From the NCBI GenBank assembly GCA_905209075.1, contig CAJLRL010000002.1:1-64000 (forward strand): DNA of 64,000 bases. Direction: 5' to 3'. How positions within the stretch are numbered: position 1 is the first letter of the stretch; the number at the start of each line of letters is the position of its first letter. Below are positions 17,591 through 27,312 of this stretch, one piece after another. Source of the DNA: an uncultured Lachnospiraceae bacterium. Lineage in GTDB: Bacteria; Bacillota; Clostridia; Lachnospirales; Lachnospiraceae. The notes beneath the pieces are model-generated. The model made no database searches. It was not told where the DNA came from and saw nothing but the letters and a program-made list of their open reading frames with translations. The position numbers and the translations under genes are program-made.

Positions 17591-18853
17591 ATGGCAGGAA
17601 AGAAAAAGAAAAGAGGCCGCAAAAAGATAGTCCTCTTTGTATTTGAAATATTACTTCTGGGAGTGCTTCTTGGGGTGTTGTGGTTATATAACACAACACT
17701 CGGTCAGGTTGACTTTGATGATGAGGCATTATCAGCAAGTGAAGCAGGAATTAATGAGGATATAGACGAGGATGCTCTTGCAAATATGCATGGGTATCTG
17801 AATGTAGCCCTTTTCGGTCTTGATAACCGCAGTAATGGTTCATATGATGAAGGAAATTCAGACTGTATCATTATTGCAAGCTTAAATTACGACACAAAGG
17901 AAGTGCAGCTAGTATCGTTATACAGAGATACTTACCTTAGTTCAGGAAACGGACGTTATACAAAGGCTAATGGTGCATATTCGGCAGGTGGTGTAAAAAG
18001 AGCGATATCAATGGTTAATTCAAACCTTGACCTTAATATCACAAAATATATATGTGTAGACTGGAAAGCACTTGTTGATGCCATTGATGACCTTGGTGGG
18101 GTAGATCTTGATGTTACACAGGATGAGGTCGATGAGATCAATTATCTTTTACCGGAGATAGACGGAACTACAGGATATGATACAGCTGAAGTTACAACTA
18201 CCGGAACGGTTCATCTTGATGGCACACAGGCAACTGCTTATGCGCGTATCAGATCGACATCAGGAGATGATTTCCTTCGTGCTTCCAGACAAAGGATTGT
18301 GCTTCAGGCAATGCTTGATAAGGCACAAAATGCAGATCTTGCATCGCTTAAGTCTATGTGTACAGATATATTAAAACAGATAAGTACTAACTTTACTGCA
18401 GCAGAGCTTATACAGTATGCATCAGCAGTAAACAAATACGAGATAAAATCTACAACAGGATTTCCGTTTGAACTTACAACAAAGATACTTTCATCAACAG
18501 GTGATACGGTTATCCCTATAGATCTTGCAAAGAATGTGTCGGAGCTTCATGAATATCTATTCAATGAGCAGGGGTATACAGCATCTGATACAGTTCAGAG
18601 GATAAGCCAGAAGATCGAGGATAAAACAGGTGTCGATCCGGATGAAGCGGCATATGATCTCGACAAGTTCAACGATACTGTAGGTTCTGATGGAACAGAG
18701 GGTGTAAAGAAAAAGAATGAATTAAAGAATCCAAAAAGTACTGAGCAGGATGTTGATTCAGATGACGGTGATTCAGATTCAGACGACAGGGATTCAGATT
18801 CAGATGAAGAACAAAATGACAGAGAAGGTAATGGAAACGAGGAAGAATACTAA
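17591..18853 (+). CDS. LytR-CpsA-Psr (LCP) family glycopolymer ligase
   Basis: 420 residues: a basic N-terminus, a membrane segment (about residues 15-35), then an LCP domain with LFGLDNRS, SDCIIIASLNYDTKEVQLV, SLYRDTY, DLGGVDLDV, YARIRST and a conserved RASRQR. LCP proteins transfer lipid-linked polymers to peptidoglycan. The C-terminal 40 residues are an Asp/Ser/Glu-rich acidic tail. AAAGGA precedes ATG 17591; the longer frame to 17549 would overlap the previous gene. Its position suggests that the polymer built by this region is attached to the wall. Confidence 0.9.
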   Translation: MAGKKKKRGRKKIVLFVFEILLLGVLLGVLWLYNTTLGQVDFDDEALSASEAGINEDIDEDALANMHGYLNVALFGLDNRSNGSYDEGNSDCIIIASLNYDTKEVQLVSLYRDTYLSSGNGRYTKANGAYSAGGVKRAISMVNSNLDLNITKYICVDWKALVDAIDDLGGVDLDVTQDEVDEINYLLPEIDGTTGYDTAEVTTTGTVHLDGTQATAYARIRSTSGDDFLRASRQRIVLQAMLDKAQNADLASLKSMCTDILKQISTNFTAAELIQYASAVNKYEIKSTTGFPFELTTKILSSTGDTVIPIDLAKNVSELHEYLFNEQGYTASDTVQRISQKIEDKTGVDPDEAAYDLDKFNDTVGSDGTEGVKKKNELKNPKSTEQDVDSDDGDSDSDDRDSDSDEEQNDREGNGNEEEY

Positions 18854-20067
18854 TGGAAATGAAAAAAGAAATCAAAGACAAAGTAGTAAACACTAACCAG
18901 AAATATCTGGAGAAATTTTTATCACAGGATGTGCCTGAAAAACTTGAAAAACAGCTTGAAAACATGGACTGGTCTTATATTGACATGATAAACGATAAAG
19001 AACAGAAAAGAGGAACTTTTTCTCCACTTGAGGCAATGGAGATATCCAAGATCGAGAGCAATAGATCAAAGTATACAGATATAGGAATCGATGCGATAAA
19101 AAACACAAAAGTCGGAGCAATTCTTCTAGCCGGAGGACAGGGCACACGTCTTGGATTCGACAAGGCAAAGGGAATGTTTAATATCGGACAGACAAAAGAG
19201 CTTTATATATTTGAACAGCTTATAGCAAACCTTATGAAAGTCACAAAGGCAGCAGATGCATGGGTTCCTCTTTACATCATGACAAGTGAGATAAACGATG
19301 CCATGACAAGAGAGTTTTTTGAAGAGCACAACTATTTTGGATACAACAGGGATTTTGTAAAGTTCTTTGTACAGGAAATGGTTCCGGCAGTTGATTTTGA
19401 CGGAAATCTTCTCATGAAATCAGAGGATTCACTTGCAATGTCTCCTAACGGAAATGGTGGATGGTTCAAGTCACTTATAAATGCAGGTCTCGACAAAGAT
19501 TTAAAAGACAAAGGTGTTGAGTGGCTCAATGTATTTGCTGTGGATAATGTACTTCAGCAGATAGCTGATCCGGTATTTGTCGGTGCGACAATTGATTCAG
19601 GATGTGTAAGCGGCGCAAAAGTTGTAAGAAAAGTAGATCCATATGAAAGAGTTGGTGCACTTTGTCTTGAGGACGGCAAGCCATCTATAGTTGAGTACTA
19701 TGAACTTACACCGGAAATGGCAGAGGCAAAGAATCCAAATGGATCACTCCAGTATGGATTTGGTGTTATCCTTAACTATATCTTCCGTGTTGACAAGTTG
19801 TTTGGAATTGCGCAAAAGAGTCTACCGCTTCATGTTGTTGAAAAGAAAGTTCCATATATAGATGAGAACAATACAGAGCATAAACCGGAAAAGCCAAACG
19901 CATACAAATTTGAAACATTGATCCTTGACATGGTTTATATGATGGATGATTGTCTCCCATTTGAGGTAGACAGGGAGAAAGAATTTGCACCGGTAAAGAA
20001 TGCCACAGGTGTTGATTCGGTTGAGTCTGCGAGAGCGCTTTTAGTTAAAAATGGTATTGAAATATAA
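18853..20067 (+). CDS. UDP-sugar pyrophosphorylase, eukaryote-like UDPGP family
   Basis: 404 residues. AILLAGGQGTRLGFDKAKGMF is the nucleotide-binding loop of the UAP1/UGP family rather than the bacterial GalU or GlmU form. MSPNGNGGW and VFAVDNVLQQIADP support a UDP-GlcNAc/UDP-hexose pyrophosphorylase. It makes UDP-sugar from UTP and sugar-1-phosphate, fitting with the mutase two genes upstream. Its ATG overlaps the LCP stop by one base. Substrate (GlcNAc-1-P, Glc-1-P or Gal-1-P) is not decided. Confidence 0.85.
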   Translation: MEMKKEIKDKVVNTNQKYLEKFLSQDVPEKLEKQLENMDWSYIDMINDKEQKRGTFSPLEAMEISKIESNRSKYTDIGIDAIKNTKVGAILLAGGQGTRLGFDKAKGMFNIGQTKELYIFEQLIANLMKVTKAADAWVPLYIMTSEINDAMTREFFEEHNYFGYNRDFVKFFVQEMVPAVDFDGNLLMKSEDSLAMSPNGNGGWFKSLINAGLDKDLKDKGVEWLNVFAVDNVLQQIADPVFVGATIDSGCVSGAKVVRKVDPYERVGALCLEDGKPSIVEYYELTPEMAEAKNPNGSLQYGFGVILNYIFRVDKLFGIAQKSLPLHVVEKKVPYIDENNTEHKPEKPNAYKFETLILDMVYMMDDCLPFEVDREKEFAPVKNATGVDSVESARALLVKNGIEI

Positions 20068-20075
20068 GATAATAC

Positions 20076-20109
20076 ACTTCCCGGTTGCTTTTGACCGGGA
20101 AGTTTTTTT
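20076..20109 (+). terminator. Terminator of the glycan operon
   Basis: acttcccggt (20076-20085) and accgggaagt (20094-20103), a perfect 10-bp stem with seven T after it. Confidence 0.92.
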
Positions 20110-20213
20110 ATTTTTTCTAAAATCGTCACAATTTAAACACAGATTATAGGTATACTCATCATTGTAGAAAAGAAATGGATAAAAACCTTTGAAGAGGAAA
20201 GGGGTAATATATT

Positions 20214-21815
20214 ATGGATAACAATTTTAATAATAATGGATTCAATGGATATCAGACAGATCCTTATAAACAGGGCAGTGACGCATCAGCACAGAATGTA
20301 AATACAGACAAAGCTGATGGATCACAAAACATGGCACAGCAGTCAAACTATAATCCATATAGTGGATATAACTACGGACAGACTGACATGTATGGAAATA
20401 ATCAGACAAATGCATATTCACAGAGTGCGCAGAACAATGCAGCGGGAAATGCATACACACAGGGCGCTCAGAATCCGGCAGGTGGCAGACGCAAAAAAGA
20501 AAAGAAAAAAGGCGGGTTCGGAGCATTTATGGGAAGAACCGTGGCTGCAGCACTTGTATTTGGACTTGTAGGTGGAGGAATTTTTACCGGTGTAAGTTAT
20601 GTTGGAACGAGATCACTTCACACGCAGGGAACTTCTAAGGCTACATTGAGCACAACAACAGATTCAAAAAATAGTGGTTCTGCTACAACAACTTCAGCTT
20701 CAGATGATAGCTCAGCAGATGTATCATCTATTGTAAAAAATGTAATGCCAAGCATAGTTGCAATAACAAATACAGGAACAGTAAGCTATAATACATTTTT
20801 CGGGGAGCAGTCCCAGCAGAGTGAAAGTGCAGGATCCGGAATTATAGTAAGTGAGGATGATGACTATTTATATATTTCTACAAATAATCATGTTGTAGCA
20901 AATGCAGAGCAGCTTACAGTACAGTTCTGTGATAATGAAGTAGTCGCAGCCGAGGTAAGAGGAACAGATCCTGATGACGATCTTGCTGTTGTAAGAGTTA
21001 AAAAGTCAGATATAAAGAGCGATACAATGTCAGCTATAAAAATAGCTACGATTGGTGATTCTGATTCAGCATCAGTCGGCAATGAGGCAATAGCGATCGG
21101 AAATGCTTTAGGATATGGACAGACAGTTACAACAGGTATTGTAAGTGCCCTTGACAGAACAGTTACAACACAGGATTCCACAACAGGTGAGACAACAACG
21201 AACAGCCATCTTATCCAGACAGATGCAGCCATAAATCCTGGTAACAGTGGAGGCGCACTGCTCAATGCAGCTGGTGAGGTTATCGGAATAAACTCTGTAA
21301 AATACTCATCTACAGAGGTTGAAGGAATCGGATATGCGATCCCTATGTCAGTTGCACAGCCTATCATAGAAAGCCTTATCCAGAATGGCTCATACACCAA
21401 TGAAAATGCAGCTTACCTTGGAATAAAAGGCGGCGATGTTTCATCTGAAATGATAGCTTACGGATTCCCGGCAGGTGTATATGTTTCATCTGTTATCAAT
21501 GGTTCAGGCGCACAGGCAGCAGGAATCAGCGAGGGTGATATAATCACAGAAGTAGACGGAACAAAGGTCACAGGAATGTCAGATCTTAAGGCTGCACTTA
21601 AATCATACTCAGCAGGAGACAAGGTCACATTTACTGTAGCACGCCAGAATGGAAATAAATATGAGACATCATCTGTGGATGTAACACTCAGTGCTGCAAG
21701 CCAGTTACAGGATGACACAAGCAGTGAAAACAATAGCGGAAGTGACAGTAACGGAAATAACGGCAGCAATGGATACAATGATAATGGCAATGGCTTTAAT
21801 CCATTTGGAAACTAA
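20214..21815 (+). CDS. HtrA/DegP-type membrane serine protease
   Basis: 533 residues: an Asn/Gln/Tyr-rich cytoplasmic region (1-90), a basic patch, one membrane helix (about 108-130), then a trypsin-like domain with His226 (TNNHVV), Asp256 (DPDDDLAVV) and Ser345 (NPGNSGGALL), and a PDZ domain (about 400-490). The C-terminus is a Ser/Asn/Gly-rich tail. It degrades or refolds damaged exported proteins at the outer face of the membrane. It stands alone between two terminators. The gap before it (20110-20213) has TATACT at 20151-20156 but no convincing -35. Confidence 0.93.
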   Translation: MDNNFNNNGFNGYQTDPYKQGSDASAQNVNTDKADGSQNMAQQSNYNPYSGYNYGQTDMYGNNQTNAYSQSAQNNAAGNAYTQGAQNPAGGRRKKEKKKGGFGAFMGRTVAAALVFGLVGGGIFTGVSYVGTRSLHTQGTSKATLSTTTDSKNSGSATTTSASDDSSADVSSIVKNVMPSIVAITNTGTVSYNTFFGEQSQQSESAGSGIIVSEDDDYLYISTNNHVVANAEQLTVQFCDNEVVAAEVRGTDPDDDLAVVRVKKSDIKSDTMSAIKIATIGDSDSASVGNEAIAIGNALGYGQTVTTGIVSALDRTVTTQDSTTGETTTNSHLIQTDAAINPGNSGGALLNAAGEVIGINSVKYSSTEVEGIGYAIPMSVAQPIIESLIQNGSYTNENAAYLGIKGGDVSSEMIAYGFPAGVYVSSVINGSGAQAAGISEGDIITEVDGTKVTGMSDLKAALKSYSAGDKVTFTVARQNGNKYETSSVDVTLSAASQLQDDTSSENNSGSDSNGNNGSNGYNDNGNGFNPFGN

Positions 21816-21832
21816 ATAGTAAAAACATATTT

Positions 21833-21860
21833 TGCGGTCGGCGTATGCCGACCGCATTTT
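21833..21860 (+). terminator. Terminator after the HtrA gene
   Basis: tgcggtcggc (21833-21842), loop GTAT, gccgaccgca (21847-21856), then TTTT. A strong GC-rich 10-bp stem. Confidence 0.88.
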
Positions 21861-21903
21861 GCTGTTAATAGTAAAAAATAGTACTTTAGACGAATATGTT
21901 TCA

Positions 21904-21932
21904 TTGACAAAAAATCATTAGTATTTCATAAT
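21904..21932 (+). promoter_or_regulatory. Promoter for carbamate kinase
   Basis: TTGACA at 21904-21909, 17-base spacer, CATAAT at 21927-21932. Confidence 0.75.
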
Positions 21933-22001
21933 AGAATGTATATAAAAAGGATTATCTAAGCTATTAAGTAGCATAATGAAAACATACATCAGGAGGTTAT
22001 C

Positions 22002-22934
22002 ATGAAGAAAAAAAAGATTGTCATAGCACTTGGACATGAGGCGCTTGGAACAACATTACCGGAGCAGCAGGAGGCTACAAGAAGAACAGCAAAGGCTGTT
22101 GCAGATTTTATAAGGGATGATTATGAAGTTGTTATAACACACAGCAACGGACCGCAGGTTGGAATGATACATACAGCAATGTCAGAATTCTGCAGGATTT
22201 ATCCGGAGTATACTGCAACACCTACATCCGTATGTTCTGCGATGAGTCAGGGATATATCGGATATGATCTGCAGAATGCGATCAGAACAGAGCTTTTAAA
22301 CAGAGGTATATACAAAACGGTATCTACAGTACTCACACAGGTTATAGTAGATCCATATGATGAGGCTTTCTATCATCCGACAAAGGTTATCGGCAGAGTT
22401 ATGACAAAAGACGAAGCCGAGGAAGAGGAAAAGAAAGGAAACCATGTTACACAGGTTGACGGAGGATACAGAAGAATTATCGCTGCACCAAAGCCTGTCG
22501 ATATTGTAGAGAAAGATGCAATAAAGGCACTGGTTGATGCAAATCAGGTAGTTATAGCATGCGGCGGAGGCGGAATCCCTGTACTTTCCCAGGGAAACAA
22601 GCTTCAGGGTGCAAGTGCTGTAATCGAAAAAGATCTTGCAGCAGGAAAGCTTGCACAGCTTCTGGATGCAGATATGCTTGTGATTTTAACAAGTGTGGAT
22701 AAGGTCTGCCTTAATTTCGAAAAGGAAGATGAAAAAGCACTTGATACAATGACAGTGGCACAGGCAAAGGAATATCTCGCAGAAGGCCAGTTTGGAGAGG
22801 GAACAATGGCTCCAAAGATTGAGGCTGCGATCGATTTTATAGATGAGTCAGCGATCCGCTCTGTACTCATCACAAAACTAAACAAGGAAGGAACAGAACT
22901 TACCGGTGGAATGGGAACTCTCATCAAGAAATAA
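22002..22934 (+). CDS. arcC: Carbamate kinase
   Basis: 310 residues, amino-acid-kinase fold. IVIALGHEALGTTLPEQQ, HSNGPQVGM, CGGGGIPV and LTGGMGTLIKK are carbamate kinase signatures. The enzyme makes ATP from carbamoyl phosphate and ADP, the last step of arginine deiminase or other carbamoyl-phosphate catabolic routes. No arcA or argF is adjacent, so the source of carbamoyl phosphate is encoded elsewhere. AGGAGG at 21991-21996 fixes the start. The usual GGNAL near the N-terminus reads GHEAL here. Confidence 0.93.
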   Translation: MKKKKIVIALGHEALGTTLPEQQEATRRTAKAVADFIRDDYEVVITHSNGPQVGMIHTAMSEFCRIYPEYTATPTSVCSAMSQGYIGYDLQNAIRTELLNRGIYKTVSTVLTQVIVDPYDEAFYHPTKVIGRVMTKDEAEEEEKKGNHVTQVDGGYRRIIAAPKPVDIVEKDAIKALVDANQVVIACGGGGIPVLSQGNKLQGASAVIEKDLAAGKLAQLLDADMLVILTSVDKVCLNFEKEDEKALDTMTVAQAKEYLAEGQFGEGTMAPKIEAAIDFIDESAIRSVLITKLNKEGTELTGGMGTLIKK

Positions 22935-22943
22935 ATTATCTGA

Positions 22944-22973
22944 TACTGTCCGTAAGGTTTGAAACGGACAGTA
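22944..22973 (+). other. Intergenic hairpin between arcC and pepF
   Basis: tactgtccgt (22944-22953) and acggacagta (22964-22973) form a perfect 10-bp stem without a T run, so at most a weak or factor-dependent stop. Confidence 0.5.
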
Positions 22974-23009
22974 CTGATCATTTACATCGATAAGTAAGGA
23001 AAACATATA

Positions 23010-24812
23010 ATGGGTGATATAGCATTAAAAAAACGAAGCGAGGTTCCGGCAGAATACAAATGGAAACTTGAGGATATGTTTGAAACGGATGAGCAGTGGG
23101 AAAAAGAAGTGGAGCAGACTCTTTTACTGATAGATGAAGTTTCGCAGTTCAAAGGACATCTGGCTGACAATGAGATCAAATTTCTTAAATTTCTGGAACT
23201 GGAGGACAGGATAAATTATCATCTGGCGAGGATAATCGTATATTCTAACCAGCGTTCCCATGAAGATACCGCAGTATCAAAATATCAGGCATATGCTTCA
23301 AGGGCAGAGTCAGTAATGGTCAAAGCTGCAAGTGCACTTTCATTTGCAGACCCTGAGATACTGGCAATGTCAGAGGAAAACATAGAAGAGTTCTGTAAGG
23401 CAGAGTCGAAGCTTTTGCACTATAAATGGGCGATAGAGAAGATCAGACGAAAGAAAGCACATACATTATCGCAGGCAGAAGAAAATATCCTTGCACAGGT
23501 AAAAGAAGTTACATCTGCACCGGATAATATTTTCAGCATGTTTAATAATGCTGATGTTAAATTCCCATATATAACGGATGTAGAGGGAAACAAAATAAGG
23601 ATTACGCACGGAAATTTTATAGATTTTCTCATGAGCAAAGACAGAAGTCTGAGAAAACAGGTATTCAGGGAAGTGTATGGCACTTATAAGAAATGGGGAA
23701 ACACCATCTCAGCAACATACATAAGCCAGCTTAAGAATGACCAGTTCCTGGCAAACGTCAGAAAATATGGCAGTGCAAGGGAAATGTATCTTTCTAAGGG
23801 AAATATACCACAGAGTGTATATGACAATCTTATAGAGACTGTCCATGCACATCTTCCGGCATTACATGAGTATATGTCGCTGCGGAAAAAGATGCTTGGA
23901 GTAGAACATCTTCATATGTACGATCTTTTTGTACCGATAGTTTCCGATGTGGATATGAAATATTCTTTTGATGAGGCAAAGGATACAGTCGCAAGGGCTC
24001 TTTTACCGATGGGAGAAGAGTATACATCTATTCTTGAAGATGGAATGGAAAGTGGCTGGATAGACGTATATGAAAATGAAAACAAAAGGAGCGGAGCCTA
24101 TTCATGGGGCGCATATGGAACACATCCATATGTACTTTTAAATTATCAGGATAATCTGGACGGAATATTTACACTTGCCCATGAGATGGGACATGCGATG
24201 CACACATATTTTTCAAATAGGACACAATCTGTAACATATGCAGATTATTCTATATTTGTTGCTGAGGTTGCATCAACATGTAATGAATCGTTGCTTATGC
24301 ATTACCTTCTGGAAAACTGTACTGATGAAAATCAGAAGAAATATCTTGTCTGCCATTATCTTGATGGATTCAGGACTACACTTTTCAGACAGGCGCAGCT
24401 TGCTGAGTTTGAGCATATTGCACATGAAAGGATAGCAGCTGGTGAGGCACTCACAAAAGAATCTTTAAATCAGATATGGTATGATCTTAATGTTTTGTAT
24501 TATGGCCCGGATATGAAGGTAGATGAAGAGATAGCATATGAGTGGATGCGTATTCCTCATTTTTATACGCCATATTATGTTTATCAGTATTCAACAGGAT
24601 ATTCAGCAGCAGTTGCATTTTCAAAAATGATAATTGAGGATGGGAAGCCTGCTGTGGATAAATATATAAATAATTTCCTATGTGGTGGATGTTCAAAAGA
24701 TCCTATAGACCTGTTAAAGAGTGCAGGTGTGGATATGAGCACGCCGAAGCCTGTAGATGATGCACTCAATGTTTTTGAAGATTACCTCAAAAAGTTAGAA
24801 ATTACTGTGTAA
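23010..24812 (+). CDS. pepF: Oligoendopeptidase F
   Basis: 600 residues, the usual length of the M3B family. The zinc site is TLAHEMGHAMH, with His391 and His395 plus the downstream Glu in VAEVASTCNE. FCSxNRTQ-type and YQYSTGYSAA segments near the C-terminus are conserved. It is a cytoplasmic metallopeptidase that cuts short peptides of about 7-17 residues. It follows arcC by 75 bases and may share its transcript. Confidence 0.95.
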   Translation: MGDIALKKRSEVPAEYKWKLEDMFETDEQWEKEVEQTLLLIDEVSQFKGHLADNEIKFLKFLELEDRINYHLARIIVYSNQRSHEDTAVSKYQAYASRAESVMVKAASALSFADPEILAMSEENIEEFCKAESKLLHYKWAIEKIRRKKAHTLSQAEENILAQVKEVTSAPDNIFSMFNNADVKFPYITDVEGNKIRITHGNFIDFLMSKDRSLRKQVFREVYGTYKKWGNTISATYISQLKNDQFLANVRKYGSAREMYLSKGNIPQSVYDNLIETVHAHLPALHEYMSLRKKMLGVEHLHMYDLFVPIVSDVDMKYSFDEAKDTVARALLPMGEEYTSILEDGMESGWIDVYENENKRSGAYSWGAYGTHPYVLLNYQDNLDGIFTLAHEMGHAMHTYFSNRTQSVTYADYSIFVAEVASTCNESLLMHYLLENCTDENQKKYLVCHYLDGFRTTLFRQAQLAEFEHIAHERIAAGEALTKESLNQIWYDLNVLYYGPDMKVDEEIAYEWMRIPHFYTPYYVYQYSTGYSAAVAFSKMIIEDGKPAVDKYINNFLCGGCSKDPIDLLKSAGVDMSTPKPVDDALNVFEDYLKKLEITV

Positions 24813-24827
24813 CAATGGTCTTATGTG

Positions 24828-25175
24828 ATGGAGAGCCTAGATGCGGTAAAGGAAAAGGCGCAGAGCCATATAAAGACAGCGGACGAAATAGTAGAACTTG
24901 CAAATTCTCTTAATCAGAAGTTTTCATCAGCAAGAGCTGTTTCAGATAAGCTGAAGGAGGCTGTTGTAACAAGCAATAATTCGGTTTCTGAGATAGTAGC
25001 AAGTACAAAGCTTAATGCTGATCAGATCGAACAACAGACGAACAGGACGGCAGATATACAAAAGAGCATAAAAAGTGTCGGTGACGTTATTTCAGCAAAC
25101 GAGATGATCATGGGCAGCCTGTTAGGTGATATAAGCACTATTTCTGGAAATATGGAGAAAGTTGCCAAAAATTAA
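24828..25175 (+). CDS. Short protein resembling a chemoreceptor signalling-domain fragment
   Basis: 115 residues, almost all helical, with heptad-like Ser/Asn/Ala-rich sequence such as VVTSNNSVSEIVAST and ADQIEQQTNRTADIQKSI. This resembles the region just before the signalling tip in methyl-accepting chemotaxis proteins, but the tip itself (compare the gene at 54420) and any membrane or sensor part are missing. GTG 24825 precedes ATG 24828; no ribosome site is convincing. It may be a decayed receptor or a small scaffold protein. It lies 17 bases before luxS. Confidence 0.5.
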   Translation: MESLDAVKEKAQSHIKTADEIVELANSLNQKFSSARAVSDKLKEAVVTSNNSVSEIVASTKLNADQIEQQTNRTADIQKSIKSVGDVISANEMIMGSLLGDISTISGNMEKVAKN

Positions 25176-25192
25176 TCAGGAGGAAGACATAA

Positions 25193-25657
25193 ATGGACAG
25201 GATAAAAAGTTTTCAGATAAATCATAATATATTAGAACCGGGATTTTACATATCAAGAGAGGATGGCGATATCATTACATATGATCTTCGCACAAGAAAA
25301 CCTAATGCAGGTGATTATATGTCTAATTCTGCCATGCATTCAGTTGAGCATATGTTTGCAACATGTATCAGAAATTCAAAAATTGCCGATAAGGTTGTAT
25401 ATTTCGGACCTATGGGATGTCAGACGGGATTTTATCTTGTGGTCAGACAGGTTGAGCCGAAAGAGGTATTTGATGTAACAAAACAGGTATTAGAACAGAT
25501 TTTAGATTATGATGGACCTGTTTTTGGTGCATCGGCCATAGAGTGCGGACATTATGAGAATCTGTCACTTGATGAGGCAAAAGCAGAGTGCAGAAAATAT
25601 TTTGATGTCATAAATTACCAGACAAATATGGAATTTACATACCCGGAGGAGAACTAA
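25193..25657 (+). CDS. luxS: S-ribosylhomocysteine lyase (LuxS)
   Basis: 154 residues. The metal-binding motif HSVEH (usually HTLEH) lies near residue 45, GPMGCQTGFYLV near 75, and a conserved Cys before GHYEN. LuxS splits S-ribosylhomocysteine into homocysteine and the AI-2 precursor DPD. It lies next to mtnN, which makes its substrate, so the whole route from SAH to AI-2 and homocysteine is in one operon. A good AGGAGG lies before the ATG. Confidence 0.95.
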   Translation: MDRIKSFQINHNILEPGFYISREDGDIITYDLRTRKPNAGDYMSNSAMHSVEHMFATCIRNSKIADKVVYFGPMGCQTGFYLVVRQVEPKEVFDVTKQVLEQILDYDGPVFGASAIECGHYENLSLDEAKAECRKYFDVINYQTNMEFTYPEEN

Positions 25658-25658
25658 A

Positions 25659-26342
25659 ATGAAAATAGGTGTTATAGGCGCTATGCAGATGGAGGTGGAC
25701 AACCTTCAGGCAAATATGACTGACACAAAAGTAGTTGAATACAGTGGAATTACTTTTGTTGAAGGTAAAATTGACGGAAAGAGTGTTGTCGCCGCTAAAT
25801 GTGGTATAGGCAAGGTATTTGCAGCTATATGTGCACAGACAATGATCCTTGAATTTAATGTGGACATGATTGTAAATATCGGAGTTGCGGGAAGCCTTAC
25901 GAAAGACCTGTCAGTGTTCGATGTAGCTGTGGCTATTAATGTTGTACAGCATGATATGGACACATCAGCTCTCGGAGATCCGGTTGGTCTTTTATCGGGT
26001 ATAAATATGGTTCTGCTTCCGGCAGATGAAAAAATGGTTGAGCATATGTGTAAATGTCTCAAAAATAAAGGAATCAATTACAAAAAGGGAACTATCGCAA
26101 CTGGAGATCAGTTTGTTGCCACAAAAGAAAAGAAAGACGAGATCGTTGATAAATTTGATGCGATCGCAGCTGAAATGGAAGGTGGAAGCATCGGTCATGT
26201 CTGTTATGTAAATAACGTTCCATTTACAATACTCCGCTCAATATCAGATAGTGAAGGCGGAGCCGTAGACTATGCTACATTTGCAGAAAAAGCAGCGCAA
26301 CAGTCTATAGATGTAGTTATAGAGTTTATAAGTGAATTGTAA
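25659..26342 (+). CDS. mtnN: 5'-methylthioadenosine/S-adenosylhomocysteine nucleosidase
   Basis: 227 residues. MKIGVIGAMQMEVDNL, GIGKV, NIGVAGSL, TGDQF and the catalytic EMEGGSIGHVC with RSISDSEGG identify MTAN/Pfs. It hydrolyses MTA and SAH to adenine plus thioribose compounds, feeding LuxS. It starts one base after the luxS stop. Confidence 0.95.
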   Translation: MKIGVIGAMQMEVDNLQANMTDTKVVEYSGITFVEGKIDGKSVVAAKCGIGKVFAAICAQTMILEFNVDMIVNIGVAGSLTKDLSVFDVAVAINVVQHDMDTSALGDPVGLLSGINMVLLPADEKMVEHMCKCLKNKGINYKKGTIATGDQFVATKEKKDEIVDKFDAIAAEMEGGSIGHVCYVNNVPFTILRSISDSEGGAVDYATFAEKAAQQSIDVVIEFISEL

Positions 26343-26394
26343 ATTATAAAGTTATAGTACGAATATTTTATTGTTGTCACGAATAACATGTATC

Positions 26395-27255
26395 ATGAGT
26401 GATTACAGAGACTATCTTAATAAAACAAAACTACATAATAACACTATACGAAAGAGACGCCGACGCAGATTCATGTTTGGAATCGTGCTGTCGGCGGTTC
26501 TTATTTTTGGAATTGTTTTCGGACATGAAAGTATATCGGGTGAGTTTAACTGTGCTGGTGTGGGAGAGGTGATGGATGTAATAAGCAGTGCAGTCAGTCA
26601 GATAGGAGACAGGAAACTGCCAATTTATTCGGTGGAAACATCTGAAAATAAGATTGCATTAAGCTTTGATGCTGCATGGGGAGCAGAAGATTTTCAGAAT
26701 ATAATGGATGTTCTGGATGCGCATGATGTAAAAGTTACATTTTTTATGACAGGCGGCTGGGTAAATGATAATCCTGATTGTGTCAGGGAACTTGTTGATA
26801 AAGGACACGAATTGGGAAATCATAGTGAACATCATTATGATATGACAACAATTTCAAAAGATGAAATGAAGACGGAGATCATGAACGTCCACGATGCGGT
26901 AAAGGAACTTACAGGTTATGAGATGCATGTATTCAGACCGCCATATGGTGCATACAATAATGAACTTATCGACATGGCATATAGTTGTGATTATTACCCG
27001 ATAGAATGGAGTGTAGATTCACTTGATTGGAAAAATTACGGGGTACAGCCGATCATAGACACTGTATGTAATCACAAAGAACTTGGAGGAGGAGCGATAA
27101 TACTTTGTCATAATGGGGCAAAATATACAGCGCAGGCGCTCGACGAACTGCTTAATAATCTGGAAGGAAAAGGATATACTATAGTTCCTGTATCAGAACT
27201 TATCATGACAGAAAATTATCATATGGATGCAAATGGAAGACAGATTGCGGATTAG
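26395..27255 (+). CDS. Polysaccharide deacetylase, PdaB-like
   Basis: 286 residues from ATG 26395: a very basic start, one membrane helix (about 25-40), then a NodB domain with ALSFDAAWG, FFMTGGWV, GNHSEHHYDM and FRPPYGAYN. The AWG form of motif 1 and the size are like Bacillus PdaB, a spore-associated deacetylase. It would remove acetyl groups from wall or polymer amino sugars outside the cell. A longer frame from TTG 26371 exists but lacks a ribosome site. The sporulation link is inference. Confidence 0.85.
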   Translation: MSDYRDYLNKTKLHNNTIRKRRRRRFMFGIVLSAVLIFGIVFGHESISGEFNCAGVGEVMDVISSAVSQIGDRKLPIYSVETSENKIALSFDAAWGAEDFQNIMDVLDAHDVKVTFFMTGGWVNDNPDCVRELVDKGHELGNHSEHHYDMTTISKDEMKTEIMNVHDAVKELTGYEMHVFRPPYGAYNNELIDMAYSCDYYPIEWSVDSLDWKNYGVQPIIDTVCNHKELGGGAIILCHNGAKYTAQALDELLNNLEGKGYTIVPVSELIMTENYHMDANGRQIAD

Positions 27256-27270
27256 AAGAGCAAAATGATC

Positions 27271-27298
27271 AAAAGAGGTGCCTGCGGGCACCTCTTTT
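27271..27298. terminator. Bidirectional terminator
   Basis: Perfect 12-bp stem aaaagaggtgcc (27271-27282) and ggcacctctttt (27287-27298) with loop TGCG, between convergent genes. The A and T ends of the arms serve both directions. Confidence 0.92.
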
Positions 27299-27312
27299 GG
27301 GAATATGTTGAT

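Noticed and set aside
20888..21400. A 170-codon minus-strand frame opposite htrA
   Set aside because: It lies wholly inside the protease domain with all catalytic residues encoded on the plus strand; no ribosome site.
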